This document shows, one piece after another, positions 49,386 to 61,067 of a DNA stretch of 64,000 nucleotides (position 1 is the stretch's first letter; each line of letters starts with the position of its first letter). The notes beneath the pieces are model-generated. The model did no database searches. It was not told where the DNA came from and saw nothing but the letters and a program-made list of their open reading frames with translations. Source of the DNA: Streptomyces sp. MJM8645 (GTDB taxonomy: Bacteria > Actinomycetota > Actinomycetes > Streptomycetales > Streptomycetaceae); contig NZ_LJJF01000001.1 in the NCBI RefSeq assembly GCF_001625365.1, forward strand, positions 5,276,501-5,340,500, in the 5' to 3' direction. Both the position numbers and the translations under genes were made by a program.

Positions 49386-50366
49386 GTGGACGTTTCCGTA
49401 ACCATGTGGGTCACCACGATCGGTGTGCTGATCGCACTGATCGTGGCGGACTTCTTCATCGGAGGGCGCAAGCCGCACGAGGTCTCGATCAAGGAGGCCG
49501 GGATCTGGACCGCGGTCTGGATCGTGCTGGCGCTGATCTTCGGCGGGTTCCTCTGGTGGCACTCCGGCGCGCAGCCGGCCGGTGAGTTCTTCGCCGGTTA
49601 CATCACCGAGAAGTCGCTCAGTGTCGACAACCTGTTCGTCTTCATCCTGATCATGGGCAAGTTCGCGGTGCCGAGGATCTACCAGCAGCGCGTGCTGATG
49701 TTCGGTGTGATCATCGCGCTGGTGCTGCGGGCGGTCTTCATCGCCGGCGGCGCGGCGCTGGTCACCCAGTTCTCCTGGGTGTTCTTCATCTTCGGCGCCT
49801 TCCTGATCTGGACCGCCTGGAAGCTGATCAAGGAGGCCCGGGCCGGCGAGGAGGAGGACGAGTTCGAGGAGAACCGCCTGCTCAAGTCGATCGAGCGGCG
49901 ATTCCCGTCCACCGACACGTACCACGGCACGAAGTTGTTCATCCGGGAGAACGGCCGCCGGCTGATGACCCCGATGCTGATCGTGATGCTGGCGATCGGC
50001 ACGACGGACGTGCTGTTCGCGCTGGACTCCATCCCGGCGATCTTCGGCCTGACCCAGGACCCGTACATCGTCTTCACCGCCAACGCCTTCGCCCTGATGG
50101 GCCTGCGTCAGCTGTACTTCCTGATCGGCGGCCTGCTGAAGAAGCTGGTCCACCTGTCGTACGGCCTGTCGGTGATCCTCGGCTTCATCGGCGTGAAGCT
50201 GGTGCTGCACGCGGCGCACGAGGCGGGCGCGAACGTGCCGGAGATCGGCATCCCGCTCTCGCTGGGCGTCATCGTGGTCGTGCTGGCCGTCACCACGGTG
50301 ACCAGCCTGATCGCCTCGAAGAAGCAGGAACGGGCCGAGCGCGAGGCCCAGAAGCTGGACGCCTGA
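49386..50366 (+). CDS. terC: TerC/Alx-family membrane protein
   Basis: 326 residues from a GTG at 49386, with GGAGGAG six bases upstream. About eight transmembrane helices. Signature segments: ITEKSLSVDNLFVFILIMGK near the first acidic motif and TPMLIVMLAIGTTDVLFALD followed by SIPAIFG, with charged residues inside the membrane. The central cytoplasmic loop is acidic (AGEEEDEFEENRL). TerC/Alx proteins export manganese or supply metals to exported enzymes. The yybP-ykoY-like leader supports a link to Mn2+ levels. Confidence 0.93.
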   Translation: MDVSVTMWVTTIGVLIALIVADFFIGGRKPHEVSIKEAGIWTAVWIVLALIFGGFLWWHSGAQPAGEFFAGYITEKSLSVDNLFVFILIMGKFAVPRIYQQRVLMFGVIIALVLRAVFIAGGAALVTQFSWVFFIFGAFLIWTAWKLIKEARAGEEEDEFEENRLLKSIERRFPSTDTYHGTKLFIRENGRRLMTPMLIVMLAIGTTDVLFALDSIPAIFGLTQDPYIVFTANAFALMGLRQLYFLIGGLLKKLVHLSYGLSVILGFIGVKLVLHAAHEAGANVPEIGIPLSLGVIVVVLAVTTVTSLIASKKQERAEREAQKLDA

Positions 50367-50381
50367 CCCCCGCGTGACGGC

Positions 50382-50420
50382 CGAGGCCCCCGCGACCCGG
50401 AAAGGGTCGCGGGGGCCTCG
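50382..50420. terminator. Terminator after terC
   Basis: 17-base perfect arms (50382-50398 and 50404-50420) around GGAAA, sixteen bases after the terC stop. Confidence 0.9.
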
Positions 50421-50423
50421 TCG

Positions 50424-50472
50424 TGCCCGGTGCCCGGTGCCCGGTGCCCGGTGCCCGGTGCCCGGTGCCCGG
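50424..50472. repeat. Seven tandem TGCCCGG repeats
   Basis: Exactly seven consecutive copies of the 7-base unit between the terC terminator and the stop of the MBL gene. It is a candidate for length variation between strains. Confidence 0.9.
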
Positions 50473-50481
50473 AGGCCGAGG

Positions 50482-51135
50482 TCACCAGCCGCGCTCGCGC
50501 CACTCGTCGAGGTGCGGGCGCTCGGCGCCGAGGGTGGTGTCGCTGCCGTGGCCGGGGTAGACCCAGGCCTCGTCCGGCAGGACGTCGAAGATCTTCGCGT
50601 TGACGTCCCGGAAGAGGCTCGTGAAGGCCTCCGCATCGCCCCAGGTGTTGCCGACGCCGCCGGGGAAGAGGCAGTCGCCGGTGAAGACGTGCGGGTGGCC
50701 CTGCGGGTCGTCGTAGATCAGTACGATCGCGCCCGGGGTGTGCCCGACCAGGTGCCGGACGGTGAGTTCCACGTCGCCGACCCGCAGCTTGTCGCCGTCC
50801 GCGAGCAGCAGCTCGGTGGGCACGTCGACGCCCTCGGCGTCGTGCGCGCCGGCGGCGGTGCGAGCCCCCGTCACGGCGACCACCTCGGCGAGCGCGGCCC
50901 AGTGGTCGTGGTGCCGGTGGGTGGTGACGACGGTGGCGAGCTCGTCACCGACGGTCTCCAGCAGCACCGGGGCGTCGGCGGCCGCGTCGATCAGCAGCTG
51001 CTCGTCGGTGGCCCGGCAGCGCAGCAGGTAGGCGTTGTTGTCGTACGGGCCGACGGCCACCTTGGTGATGATCAGGTGCGCCAGCTCCCGCACGTCCGGC
51101 GGCCCGCCGACCTTGACCGCTCCGTGGTACGTCAT
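50482..51135 (-). CDS. MBL-fold hydrolase (glyoxalase II-like)
   Basis: 217 residues from an ATG. The complete MBL zinc motif HRHHDH is in TTHRHHDHWAAL, with RHLVGHTPGAIVLIYDD, VFTGDCLFPGGVGNTWGDAE and VYPGHGSDTTLGAERPHLDE. This is the hydroxyacylglutathione-hydrolase-like arrangement. In mycothiol-using actinobacteria it could hydrolyse mycothiol thioesters or persulfides. The next gene upstream is also of mycothiol-linked type, which fits. The two are on the same strand with a 48-base gap. Confidence 0.85.
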   Translation of the reverse strand: MTYHGAVKVGGPPDVRELAHLIITKVAVGPYDNNAYLLRCRATDEQLLIDAAADAPVLLETVGDELATVVTTHRHHDHWAALAEVVAVTGARTAAGAHDAEGVDVPTELLLADGDKLRVGDVELTVRHLVGHTPGAIVLIYDDPQGHPHVFTGDCLFPGGVGNTWGDAEAFTSLFRDVNAKIFDVLPDEAWVYPGHGSDTTLGAERPHLDEWRERGW

Positions 51136-51183
51136 GCGTCCGCTCCTCGTCCGGTGAAGGGGTTCAGGATCATCTTCGCGCCG

Positions 51184-51918
51184 TCAGCCCAGCGGGGGAA
51201 GCTGGGGGAGGGCGGTGTCGGGGGTGGTCCGCAGGCCGGCTCCGTCGGAGCGGCCGGAGAGCCAGGCGAGCAGGGAGCGGAGGGGGCCCTGGACGGTGAG
51301 GACGGGCTCGCCGGTGCCGATCAGGCCGATGTCCCCGGTGTCCTCGGCGACCAGCTCGACGCCGGGCAGGGCGGTGCCGTGCAGCTTGTTGGCGATCTTG
51401 TGGAACTCGGTGACGGCGAAGACCTCCGGCCAGTGCGCGGGGGTGTGGCCGGCGTCCAGGTCGACGTGGTGGTACTCGACCTCGGCGAGGCGCTTCCACG
51501 GGAGGTCGTGGGCGGGGAAGACGTAGCCGGTGCGGTGGCGGACCTCGACCGTCCAGGCTTCGGCGGGCAGCAGAGCGGCGGCCGCGGCGAAGCGCTCGCG
51601 GGAGTCGCGCAGGTCGGCGAGCTGGACGTCCACCGGGCGGGGCGCGCCCTCCTCGATCTGCCGGTCGCGGGCCTCGGTGCTGGCGTACTGCGGGATGTCG
51701 GTGCCGGTGCGGGCGCCGTCCAGCAGGTTGACCAGGGAGTCGGCGTTGCGGGCGAGGTGGGCCAGCACGTGACCGCGGGTCCAGCCGGGCAGGGCGGAGG
51801 GCTCGGCGACGGCCTCGGGCTTCAGCTCGGCGACGGTGTGCAGCAGGTGCCGGGTGCTCTCCTCGACCAGGGCCAGGTACTGCGCGGCGGCCTCGGCGGC
51901 GGTCTGCGGGTCGGTCAT
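51184..51918 (-). CDS. Maleylpyruvate isomerase family mycothiol-dependent enzyme
   Basis: 244 residues. The DinB-like four-helix bundle is read in QYLALVEESTRHLLHTVAEL, LPGWTRGHVLAHLARNADSL with the first metal His, and VEYHHVDLDAGH with further His ligands, then the C-terminal domain (VQGPLRSLLAWLSGRSDGAG). Members bind a divalent metal and use mycothiol. True maleylpyruvate isomerase activity is unlikely here, because no gentisate pathway genes are close. It is transcribed away from uvrA with 268 bases between them. Confidence 0.8.
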   Translation of the reverse strand: MTDPQTAAEAAAQYLALVEESTRHLLHTVAELKPEAVAEPSALPGWTRGHVLAHLARNADSLVNLLDGARTGTDIPQYASTEARDRQIEEGAPRPVDVQLADLRDSRERFAAAAALLPAEAWTVEVRHRTGYVFPAHDLPWKRLAEVEYHHVDLDAGHTPAHWPEVFAVTEFHKIANKLHGTALPGVELVAEDTGDIGLIGTGEPVLTVQGPLRSLLAWLSGRSDGAGLRTTPDTALPQLPPLG

Positions 51919-52186
51919 CGGATCGGCCTTCTGTGGGAGACGGCGCGTTGCCCGCGGGGGGCTCCGCTCGTTGACCAGCTGACGCTATCGCCGAATCCGA
52001 CCGCTGAGCAGGGCCTTTTTCGGTCCGGGTACGGAGGGTTCGAGGGGCGCTCTCACTCGTTCGGGTGGACTCCGCTGGACACGGTCGATATTCGAACGTC
52101 TGAGCTAGTAGGCTGGCTGCCGCATCCTGGAAGAAGCACACATCTCCCCGCAAGTCCTCTCGCCCCGGAGAAAGGCGCCAGAAGCA
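51919..52186 (+). promoter_or_regulatory. uvrA upstream region
   Basis: It contains CGAACGTCTGAGCTAG near 52091, which has one half of an actinobacterial SOS box (CGAAC) but no matching GTTCG half, and CTAGTAG downstream as a weak -10. GGAG at 52167-52170, 16 bases before the GTG, is the only Shine-Dalgarno-like match. No firm operator is seen. Confidence 0.3.
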
Positions 52187-55096
<2,910 letters not shown>

Positions 55097-55113
55097 CGAA
55101 GAGGGAGCAGCGG

Positions 55114-55152
55114 CCCGCTCCGCCGCCCCACCCACGGGGGCGGCGGAGCGGG
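55114..55152 (+). terminator. Terminator after uvrA
   Basis: 16-base perfect arms CCCGCTCCGCCGCCCC (55114-55129) and its complement at 55137-55152. Confidence 0.9.
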
Positions 55153-55159
55153 TGCCGCA

Positions 55160-55165
55160 TAGACT
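55160..55165 (+). promoter_or_regulatory. -10 element of the Rieske gene
   Basis: TAGACT at 55160-55165 is a close match to the streptomycete -10, 42 bases before the ATG. It directly follows the uvrA terminator. Confidence 0.4.
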
Positions 55166-55207
55166 TCCGTGGTCCCTCGTAGGAAGCCGAACCGCAGGAG
55201 CGCACCG

Positions 55208-55660
55208 ATGTCAGAGGCCCCCGAGACCAGCCCCGCCACCTCCCGCCGCACCGTGCTCTGCGGCGCCGCCGCCGTACTGGCGGCCGGCGGCACCGTGGCG
55301 ATCGCCGGCTGCGGTCCCTCCTCGGGTTCCTCGGGCTCCTCCGGCGCCGGCAGCGCGGCCAAGACCCCGGTGGACCTCGGCCCGGCCTCGGAGGTGCCGG
55401 AGGGCGGCGGCAAGGTCTTCCGCAACCAGAAGATCGTCGTGACCCAACCGACCGCGGGGGAGTACAAGGCCTTCAGCGCCGTCTGCACCCACGCCGGCTG
55501 CGTCGTCGACCAGGTGAAGAGCCAGCAGATCCAGTGCCCCTGCCACGGCAGCCGGTTCGCCATCGCCGACGGCGCCGTCCAGGACGGCCCGGCCCCCCGG
55601 CCGCTGCCCGCTTACGCCGTCACGGTCGACGGCGGGAACCTCAAGGTGACCCCGAGCTGA
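55208..55660 (+). CDS. Exported Rieske [2Fe-2S] lipoprotein
   Basis: 150 residues from the ATG at 55208, with AGGAG nine bases upstream. A twin-arginine signal (TSRRTVLCGAAAVLAAGG) leads to a lipobox-like AIAGC, so the mature protein is exported folded and lipid-anchored. After a Ser/Gly linker comes the Rieske domain: CTHAGC and CPCHGS supply the two His and two Cys cluster ligands. It is similar to arsenite oxidase and QcrA-type small subunits, but no catalytic partner is next to it. An electron-transfer role is inferred. Confidence 0.92.
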   Translation: MSEAPETSPATSRRTVLCGAAAVLAAGGTVAIAGCGPSSGSSGSSGAGSAAKTPVDLGPASEVPEGGGKVFRNQKIVVTQPTAGEYKAFSAVCTHAGCVVDQVKSQQIQCPCHGSRFAIADGAVQDGPAPRPLPAYAVTVDGGNLKVTPS

Positions 55661-55744
55661 AGCAGTTGATCTCCACCCAGTCGATCTCGGCCCAGCCGGT
55701 CCCCGCCCGGTTGATCTCCCCTTCGCGGCCCCGGCTCCACTCGG

Positions 55745-55756
55745 TACGGTGGACCC
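55745..55756 (+). promoter_or_regulatory. Leaderless promoter of uvrC
   Basis: TACGGT (55745-55750) and GGACCC lie directly before the ATG at 55757. The same TACGGTGGACYC block precedes the uvrB start, but there is no TTGTC -35 here. Confidence 0.5.
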
Positions 55757-57835
55757 ATGGCTGACCCGAGCACCTACCGCCCGGCGCCGGGCGCGATCCC
55801 GACCTCACCGGGCGTCTACAAGTTCCGTGACGCCCACGGGCGGGTCATCTACGTCGGCAAGGCCAAGAGCCTGCGGCCGCGCCTGTCGTCCTACTTCCAG
55901 GACCTGGCCGGCCTGCACCCGCGCACCGCGACCATGGTCACCACCGCGGCCTCGGTGGAGTGGACGGTGGTGGCCACCGAGGTCGAGGCGCTCCAGCTGG
56001 AGTACTCCTGGATCAAGGAGTTCGACCCGCGGTTCAACGTCAAGTACCGCGACGACAAGAGCTATCCGGAACTCGCCGTCACCCTCAACGAGGAGTACCC
56101 GCGGGTCCAGGTGATGCGCGGGGCGCACAAGAAGGGCGTGCGCTACTTCGGCCCGTACGGGCACGCCTGGGCGATCCGCGAGACGGTCGACCTGCTGCTG
56201 CGCGTCTTCCCCGTCCGCACCTGCTCCAACGGCGTGTTCAAGCGTGCCCGGCAGGTCGGCCGGCCCTGCCTGCTCGGCTACATCGGCAAGTGCGCCGCGC
56301 CCTGCGTCGGCAAGGTCTCGCCGGACGAACACCGGGCGCTGGCCGAGGACTTCTGCGACTTCATGGCCGGGCGCACCGGCAACTACCTGCGCCGGCTGGA
56401 AGAGCAGATGCGGGAGGCCGCCGAGGAGATGGAGTACGAGAAGGCGGCCCGGCTGCGGGACGACATCGGCGCCCTCAAGCGCGCGATGGAGAAGAACGCC
56501 ATCGTGCTCGCCGACGCCACCGACGCCGACCTGCTGGCCGTCGCCGAGGACGAACTGGAGGCCGCCGTCCAGATCTTCCACGTCCGCGGCGGCCGGGTGC
56601 GCGGCCAGCGCGGCTGGGTCACCGACAAGGTCGAGGACGTCGACACCGCCGGCCTGGTCGAGCACGCCCTCCAGCAGCTCTACGGCGGCGCCGGCCCGGA
56701 CGAGCGCAACGAGACCGTCCCGCGCGAGGTGCTCGTCCCCGCGCTGCCCGAGCCGTCCGGTCCGGTCCGGGACTGGCTGAGCGGCCTGCGCGGCAGCCAG
56801 GTCGACCTGCGGATCCCGCAACGCGGCGACAAGAAGGACCTGATGGCCACCGTGCAGCGCAACGCCCAGCAGGCGCTGGCACTGCACAAGACCAAGCGCG
56901 CCTCCGACCTCACCACCCGCAGCCGCGCCCTGCAGGAGATCGCCGACGCGCTGGAGCTGGACTCGGTGCCGCTGCGCATCGAGTGCTTCGACATCTCCCA
57001 CCTCCAGGGCGAGGACGTGGTCGCCTCGATGGTCGTCTTCGAGGACGGCCTGGCCCGCAAGAGCGAGTACCGGCGCTTCCAGATCAAGGGCTTCGAGGGC
57101 CAGGACGACGTCCGCTCGATGCACGAGGTGATCGGCCGGCGCTTCCGCCGCTACCTCCAGGAGCGCGAGCAGACCGGCGAGTGGGTCGTCCCCGAGGCCG
57201 ACGACCCGGGCGCCGCCGCCGACGGCACCGGGGCCCCGGCCGGCCCGATCGACCCGGAGACGGGCCGCCCGCGCCGCTTCGCCTACCCGCCCCAACTGCT
57301 GGTCGTGGACGGCGGCCAGCCGCAGGTCGCCGCCGCCAAGCGCGCCCTGGACGAACTCGGCATCGACGACGTCGCGCTGTGCGGCCTGGCCAAGCGGCTG
57401 GAGGAGGTCTGGCTGCCCGGCGAGGACGACCCGGTCGTGCTGCCGCGCTCCAGCGAGGGCCTCTACCTGCTCCAGCGGGTCCGCGACGAGGCCCACCGCT
57501 TCGCGATCACCTACCAGCGCAGCAAGCGTTCCAAGCGACTCACCGCCGGGGAACTGGACTCCGTCCCGGGCCTCGGCGAGACTCGCCGCCAGGCGCTGCT
57601 CAAGCACTTCGGCTCGCTGAAGAGGCTCCGGGCCGCCACCGTCGACGAACTCTGCGCCGTACCCGGCATCGGACGCCGCACGGCGGAGACTGTTGCGGCG
57701 GCGTTGTCCTCCCGTACACCCGTCGCACCAGCGGTGAACACCGCCACCGGCGAGATCATCGAGGACGGGGCCGAACCGGCCGCCGAGCCGGTGGCCGCAG
57801 CATCCCAGACCGCACCATCCCAGGAGACGCCATGA
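55757..57835 (+). CDS. uvrC: Excinuclease ABC subunit C
   Basis: 692 residues from the ATG at 55757. UvrC makes both incisions. The N-terminal GIY-YIG nuclease is in SPGVYKFRDAHGRVIYVGKA followed by KSLRPRLSSYF. A UVR motif (MEYEKAARLRDDIGALKRAM) binds UvrB. The RNase H-like second nuclease contains ECFDISHLQGEDVVASMVVF and VVDGGQPQVAAAKRALDELG. The two helix-hairpin-helix motifs end it (LDSVPGLGETRRQALLKHFG, then CAVPGIGRRTAETV), with an acidic Ala/Pro tail. Normal length. Its stop overlaps the following small ORF (ATGA). Confidence 0.97.
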   Translation: MADPSTYRPAPGAIPTSPGVYKFRDAHGRVIYVGKAKSLRPRLSSYFQDLAGLHPRTATMVTTAASVEWTVVATEVEALQLEYSWIKEFDPRFNVKYRDDKSYPELAVTLNEEYPRVQVMRGAHKKGVRYFGPYGHAWAIRETVDLLLRVFPVRTCSNGVFKRARQVGRPCLLGYIGKCAAPCVGKVSPDEHRALAEDFCDFMAGRTGNYLRRLEEQMREAAEEMEYEKAARLRDDIGALKRAMEKNAIVLADATDADLLAVAEDELEAAVQIFHVRGGRVRGQRGWVTDKVEDVDTAGLVEHALQQLYGGAGPDERNETVPREVLVPALPEPSGPVRDWLSGLRGSQVDLRIPQRGDKKDLMATVQRNAQQALALHKTKRASDLTTRSRALQEIADALELDSVPLRIECFDISHLQGEDVVASMVVFEDGLARKSEYRRFQIKGFEGQDDVRSMHEVIGRRFRRYLQEREQTGEWVVPEADDPGAAADGTGAPAGPIDPETGRPRRFAYPPQLLVVDGGQPQVAAAKRALDELGIDDVALCGLAKRLEEVWLPGEDDPVVLPRSSEGLYLLQRVRDEAHRFAITYQRSKRSKRLTAGELDSVPGLGETRRQALLKHFGSLKRLRAATVDELCAVPGIGRRTAETVAAALSSRTPVAPAVNTATGEIIEDGAEPAAEPVAAASQTAPSQETP

Positions 57836-57957
57836 CGGCCGACGCCGACCGTCAGACGACGCGCCCAGCCCCCGCCCGCCTGTCCGGGCAGGGGAAGGGT
57901 GGTCGCGCCGTGCGCGTTCTCCCCAGCAGAAAGACCGAGAGCGGGGAACCGAAGTGA
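57832..57957 (+). CDS. Small basic protein coupled to uvrC and rapZ
   Basis: A 41-residue frame from an ATG at 57832, with AGGAG ten bases upstream. Its ATG overlaps the uvrC TGA (ATGA) and its TGA overlaps the rapZ GTG (GTGA). It begins MTADADRQTTRPAPARLSG and continues with a Gly/Lys/Arg-rich segment (GQGKGGRAVRVLPSRKTE). Four-base overlaps at both ends and a good ribosome site argue for real translation, at least as a coupling device for rapZ. No domain is recognised. It is too short for routine gene callers. Confidence 0.55.
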   Translation: MTADADRQTTRPAPARLSGQGKGGRAVRVLPSRKTESGEPK

Positions 57958-58838
57958 CCGTGTCAGACGTGGCCGAGAACGCGCCGGAGCTGGTGATCAT
58001 CTCCGGCATGTCCGGAGCCGGCCGCTCCACCGCCGCGAAGTGCCTGGAGGACCTGGGCTGGTTCGTGGTGGACAACCTGCCACCGGCCCTGATCCCGACC
58101 ATGGTCGACCTGGGCGCCCGCTCCCAGGGCAACGTCGCCCGGATCGGCGTGGTCGTGGACGTCCGGGGCCGCCAGTTCTTCGACGACCTGCTCACCTCCC
58201 TCGACGAGTTGGAGAAGCGCGGCGTCCGGCTCAGCGTGGTCTTCCTGGACTCCTCCGACGACGCGTTGGTCCGCCGCTTCGAGAGCGTGCGCCGCCCGCA
58301 CCCGCTGCAGGCCGACGGCCGGATCGTCGACGGCATCGCCCAGGAGCGCGACCTGCTGCGCGACCTGCGCGGCGAGGCCGACCTGGTGATCGACACCTCC
58401 AACCTCAACGTGCACCAGCTGCGCGCCAAGTTGGACGCCCAGTTCGCCGACCACGACGAGCCCGAGCTGCGCGCCACCGTGATGTCCTTCGGCTTCAAGT
58501 ACGGCCTGCCGGTCGACGCCGACCTGGTGGTGGACTGCCGCTTCCTGCCCAACCCGCACTGGGTGCCCGAGCTGCGCGCCCGTACCGGCACCGACGCGGA
58601 CGTCGCCGACTACGTGTTCCAGCAGCCCGGCGCCAACGAGTTCCTGGACGGCTACGCCGATCTCCTGCGCATCATCACCGAGGGGTACCGCCGCGAGGGG
58701 AAGCGCTACATGACGCTTGCCGTAGGCTGCACCGGTGGCAAGCACCGCAGCGTCGCGATGTCCGAGCGCCTGACCAAGCGTCTCGTCGCCGACGGAGTGG
58801 AGACGGTGCTCGTCCACCGTGACATGGGACGGGAGTGA
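57954..58838 (+). CDS. rapZ: RapZ-family nucleotide-binding protein
   Basis: 294 residues from a GTG overlapping the small ORF stop. The P-loop is SGMSGAGRSTAAKCLEDLGW, with Arg in place of the usual Lys, as in other actinobacterial members that I recall. WFVVDNLPPALIPTM, DSSDDALVRRFESVRRPHPL and the C-terminal AVGCTGGKHRSVAMSERLTK complete the family pattern. In E. coli RapZ binds small RNA and controls glucosamine-6-phosphate synthesis; in actinobacteria the role is less clear. It is fixed in the order uvrC-rapZ-yvcK-whiA. Confidence 0.94.
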   Translation: MTVSDVAENAPELVIISGMSGAGRSTAAKCLEDLGWFVVDNLPPALIPTMVDLGARSQGNVARIGVVVDVRGRQFFDDLLTSLDELEKRGVRLSVVFLDSSDDALVRRFESVRRPHPLQADGRIVDGIAQERDLLRDLRGEADLVIDTSNLNVHQLRAKLDAQFADHDEPELRATVMSFGFKYGLPVDADLVVDCRFLPNPHWVPELRARTGTDADVADYVFQQPGANEFLDGYADLLRIITEGYRREGKRYMTLAVGCTGGKHRSVAMSERLTKRLVADGVETVLVHRDMGRE

Positions 58839-58895
58839 CCGCCGCCTCCTAGCCGGGCCGCCGGCGGGGCCGGTGGCCGCGGCGAGGAACGCGAG

Positions 58896-59999
58896 GTGAG
58901 TGTGGCGGGATATGTGCCCGGGCGGCAGCCGCAGAACAGGAGTGCCGACCGGGCGGGTGGCCCGGCCCGGCCGCCGGTCCCGAGCCGGCCGCGCAGCAGC
59001 CCCGCCCGGGCCAACCCGGCCCCCCGGATCACCGCGCTCGGCGGCGGCCAGGGCCTGTCCGCCTCGCTCTCCGCGCTGCGCCGGCTCACCAGCGACCTGA
59101 CCGCCGTGGTCACCGTCGCCGACGACGGCGGCTCCAGCGGCCGGCTCCGCACCGAGCTGGGCGTGCTGCCCCCCGGCGACCTGCGCAAGGCGCTGGCCGC
59201 GCTGTGCGGGGACGACGACTGGGGGCGCACCTGGTCCGAGGTGATCCAGCAGCGTTTCACCGGCACCGGTGAGCTGGGCGGCCACGCGGTCGGCAACCTG
59301 CTGATCGTCGCGCTCTGGGAGAAGCTCGGCGACCCGGTGGCCGCCCTGGACTGGGTCGGCCGGCTGCTGAACGTCCAGGGTCGGGTGCTGCCGATGTCGG
59401 CGGTGCCGCTGGACATCGAGGCGACCGTGCGCGGCCACGACCCGGAGCGCCCCGGCGAGCTGTCGGCCGTCCGCGGCCAGGCCGACGTCGCGGTCACGCC
59501 CGGCACCGTGCAGTCGATCCGGCTGCTGCCGGACGGGCCGCCGGCCGTCCCGGAGGCGGTCACCGCCGTCCGGGAGGCGGACTGGGTGGTGCTCGGGCCC
59601 GGCTCCTGGTTCACCAGCGTGCTGCCGCACCTGCTGGTGCCGGAGCTGGCCAAGGCGCTCACCGAGACCCGCGCCCGCCGCCTGCTCACCCTGAACCTGG
59701 CCCCGCAGCCCGGCGAGACCGAGGGCTTCACCCCGCAGCGCCACCTGGAGGTCATCGCTGACCACGCCCCGGGCCTCGCGGTGGATGCGATCCTGGTGGA
59801 CGAGCGGGCCGTCACCGGCGGCGCCTTCGGCCAGGCGGACCTGGCCGGTCTGGAGAAGGCCGCCGAGCGGATGGGCGCAGCCCTGGTCCTGGGCCGGGTG
59901 GCCCGCACCGACGGCACCCCGCGACACGACCCGGAGCTGTTGGCCGCCGCGTACGACCGGATTTTCCGGACACATGGAAGGATCGGGCCATGGCGATGA
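58896..59999 (+). CDS. yvcK: Gluconeogenesis factor YvcK (CofD-like fold)
   Basis: 367 residues from the GTG at 58896, with GAGGAA upstream. A disordered Arg/Pro-rich start of ~50 residues precedes the conserved core: ITALGGGQGLSASLSALRRL, VVTVADDGGSSGRLRTELGV, PPGDLRKALAAL, GNLLIVALWEKLGDPVAALD and DWVVLGPGSWFTSVLPHLLV. YvcK proteins bind UDP-sugars and are needed for growth on gluconeogenic carbon and for cell-wall precursor control. The last ten bases overlap whiA. Confidence 0.93.
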   Translation: MSVAGYVPGRQPQNRSADRAGGPARPPVPSRPRSSPARANPAPRITALGGGQGLSASLSALRRLTSDLTAVVTVADDGGSSGRLRTELGVLPPGDLRKALAALCGDDDWGRTWSEVIQQRFTGTGELGGHAVGNLLIVALWEKLGDPVAALDWVGRLLNVQGRVLPMSAVPLDIEATVRGHDPERPGELSAVRGQADVAVTPGTVQSIRLLPDGPPAVPEAVTAVREADWVVLGPGSWFTSVLPHLLVPELAKALTETRARRLLTLNLAPQPGETEGFTPQRHLEVIADHAPGLAVDAILVDERAVTGGAFGQADLAGLEKAAERMGAALVLGRVARTDGTPRHDPELLAAAYDRIFRTHGRIGPWR

Positions 60000-60970
60000 C
60001 TCCAGCGGTGAAGGACGAGATCAGCCGGCTCCCGGTCACCAGGGCCTGCTGCCGCAAGGCGGAGGTGTCGGCGATCCTGCGGTTCGCGGGCGGGCTGCAC
60101 ATCGTGAGCGGCCGGATCGTGATCGAGGCGGAGCTGGACACCGGCGCGGCGGCGCGGCGGCTGCGCAAGGACCTGCTGGAGATCTTCGGACACTCCTCCG
60201 ACCTCGTGGTGATGGCCCCCGGCGGACTGCGGCGCGGCAGCCGCTTCGTCGTCCGGGTGGTCAAGGACGGCGAACTGCTCGCGCGCCAGACCGGCCTCGT
60301 GGACGGCCGGGGCCGGCCGATCCGGGGGCTGCCCCCGGCGGTCGTCTCCGGGGCCACCTGCGACGCCGAGGCGGCCTGGCGCGGGGCCTTCCTGGCGCAC
60401 GGCTCGCTCACCGAGCCGGGCCGCTCCTCCTCGCTGGAGATCACCTGCCCCGGCTCCGAGGCCGCCCTCGCCCTGGTCGGCGCGGCCCGCCGGCTCGGCA
60501 TCCCGGCCAAGGCCCGTGAGGTGCGCGGCGTGGACCGGGTGGTGATCCGCGACGGCGACGCGATCGGCGCGCTGCTGACCCGGCTCGGCGCGCACGAGTC
60601 GGTGCTCGCCTGGGAGGAGCGCCGGATGCGGCGCGAGGTCCGGGCCACCGCCAACCGCCTGGCCAACTTCGACGACGCCAACCTGCGCCGCTCGGCCCGC
60701 GCCGCGGTGGCGGCCGGCGCCCGGGTGGCGCGGGCGCTGGAGATCCTCGGCGAGGAGGTGCCCGAGCACCTGGCCGCGGCCGGCCAGCTGCGGATGCAGC
60801 ACAAGCAGGCCTCGCTGGAGGAGCTGGGCGCGCTCGCCGACCCGCCGCTGACCAAGGACGCGGTGGCCGGCCGGATCCGCCGCCTGCTGGCGATGGCCGA
60901 CAAGCGGGCCTCCGAGCTCGGCCTGCCGAGCACCGAGGCCAACCTCACCGACGAGATGGCGATGAACTGA
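59990..60970 (+). CDS. whiA: Sporulation transcription factor WhiA
   Basis: 326 residues from the ATG at 59990, overlapping yvcK by ten bases. The N-terminal LAGLIDADG-like domain is read in AMTPAVKDEISRLPVTRACC, AEVSAILRFAGGLHIVSGRI and VSGATCDAEAAWRGAFLAHG. The C-terminal helix-turn-helix is in LGALADPPLTKDAVAGRIRR, with RATANRLANFDDANLRRSAR before it. WhiA works with WhiB to start sporulation septation by activating ftsZ, ftsK and other genes. It lies at the end of the rapZ-yvcK-whiA operon. Confidence 0.96.
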   Translation: MAMTPAVKDEISRLPVTRACCRKAEVSAILRFAGGLHIVSGRIVIEAELDTGAAARRLRKDLLEIFGHSSDLVVMAPGGLRRGSRFVVRVVKDGELLARQTGLVDGRGRPIRGLPPAVVSGATCDAEAAWRGAFLAHGSLTEPGRSSSLEITCPGSEAALALVGAARRLGIPAKAREVRGVDRVVIRDGDAIGALLTRLGAHESVLAWEERRMRREVRATANRLANFDDANLRRSARAAVAAGARVARALEILGEEVPEHLAAAGQLRMQHKQASLEELGALADPPLTKDAVAGRIRRLLAMADKRASELGLPSTEANLTDEMAMN

Positions 60971-61067
60971 CCGCACCAAGTGGCTGTTCCGCGGCCGGTG
61001 TCCGGATTCCGGGCACCGGCCGCCGCCGTGTCCGGACGGGATACCCGGACGCGCCCGGTGTGCGCAA

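Noticed and set aside
52085..52110. LexA SOS box before uvrA
   Set aside because: CGAACGTCTGAGCT has the left half only; the right half lacks GTTCG.
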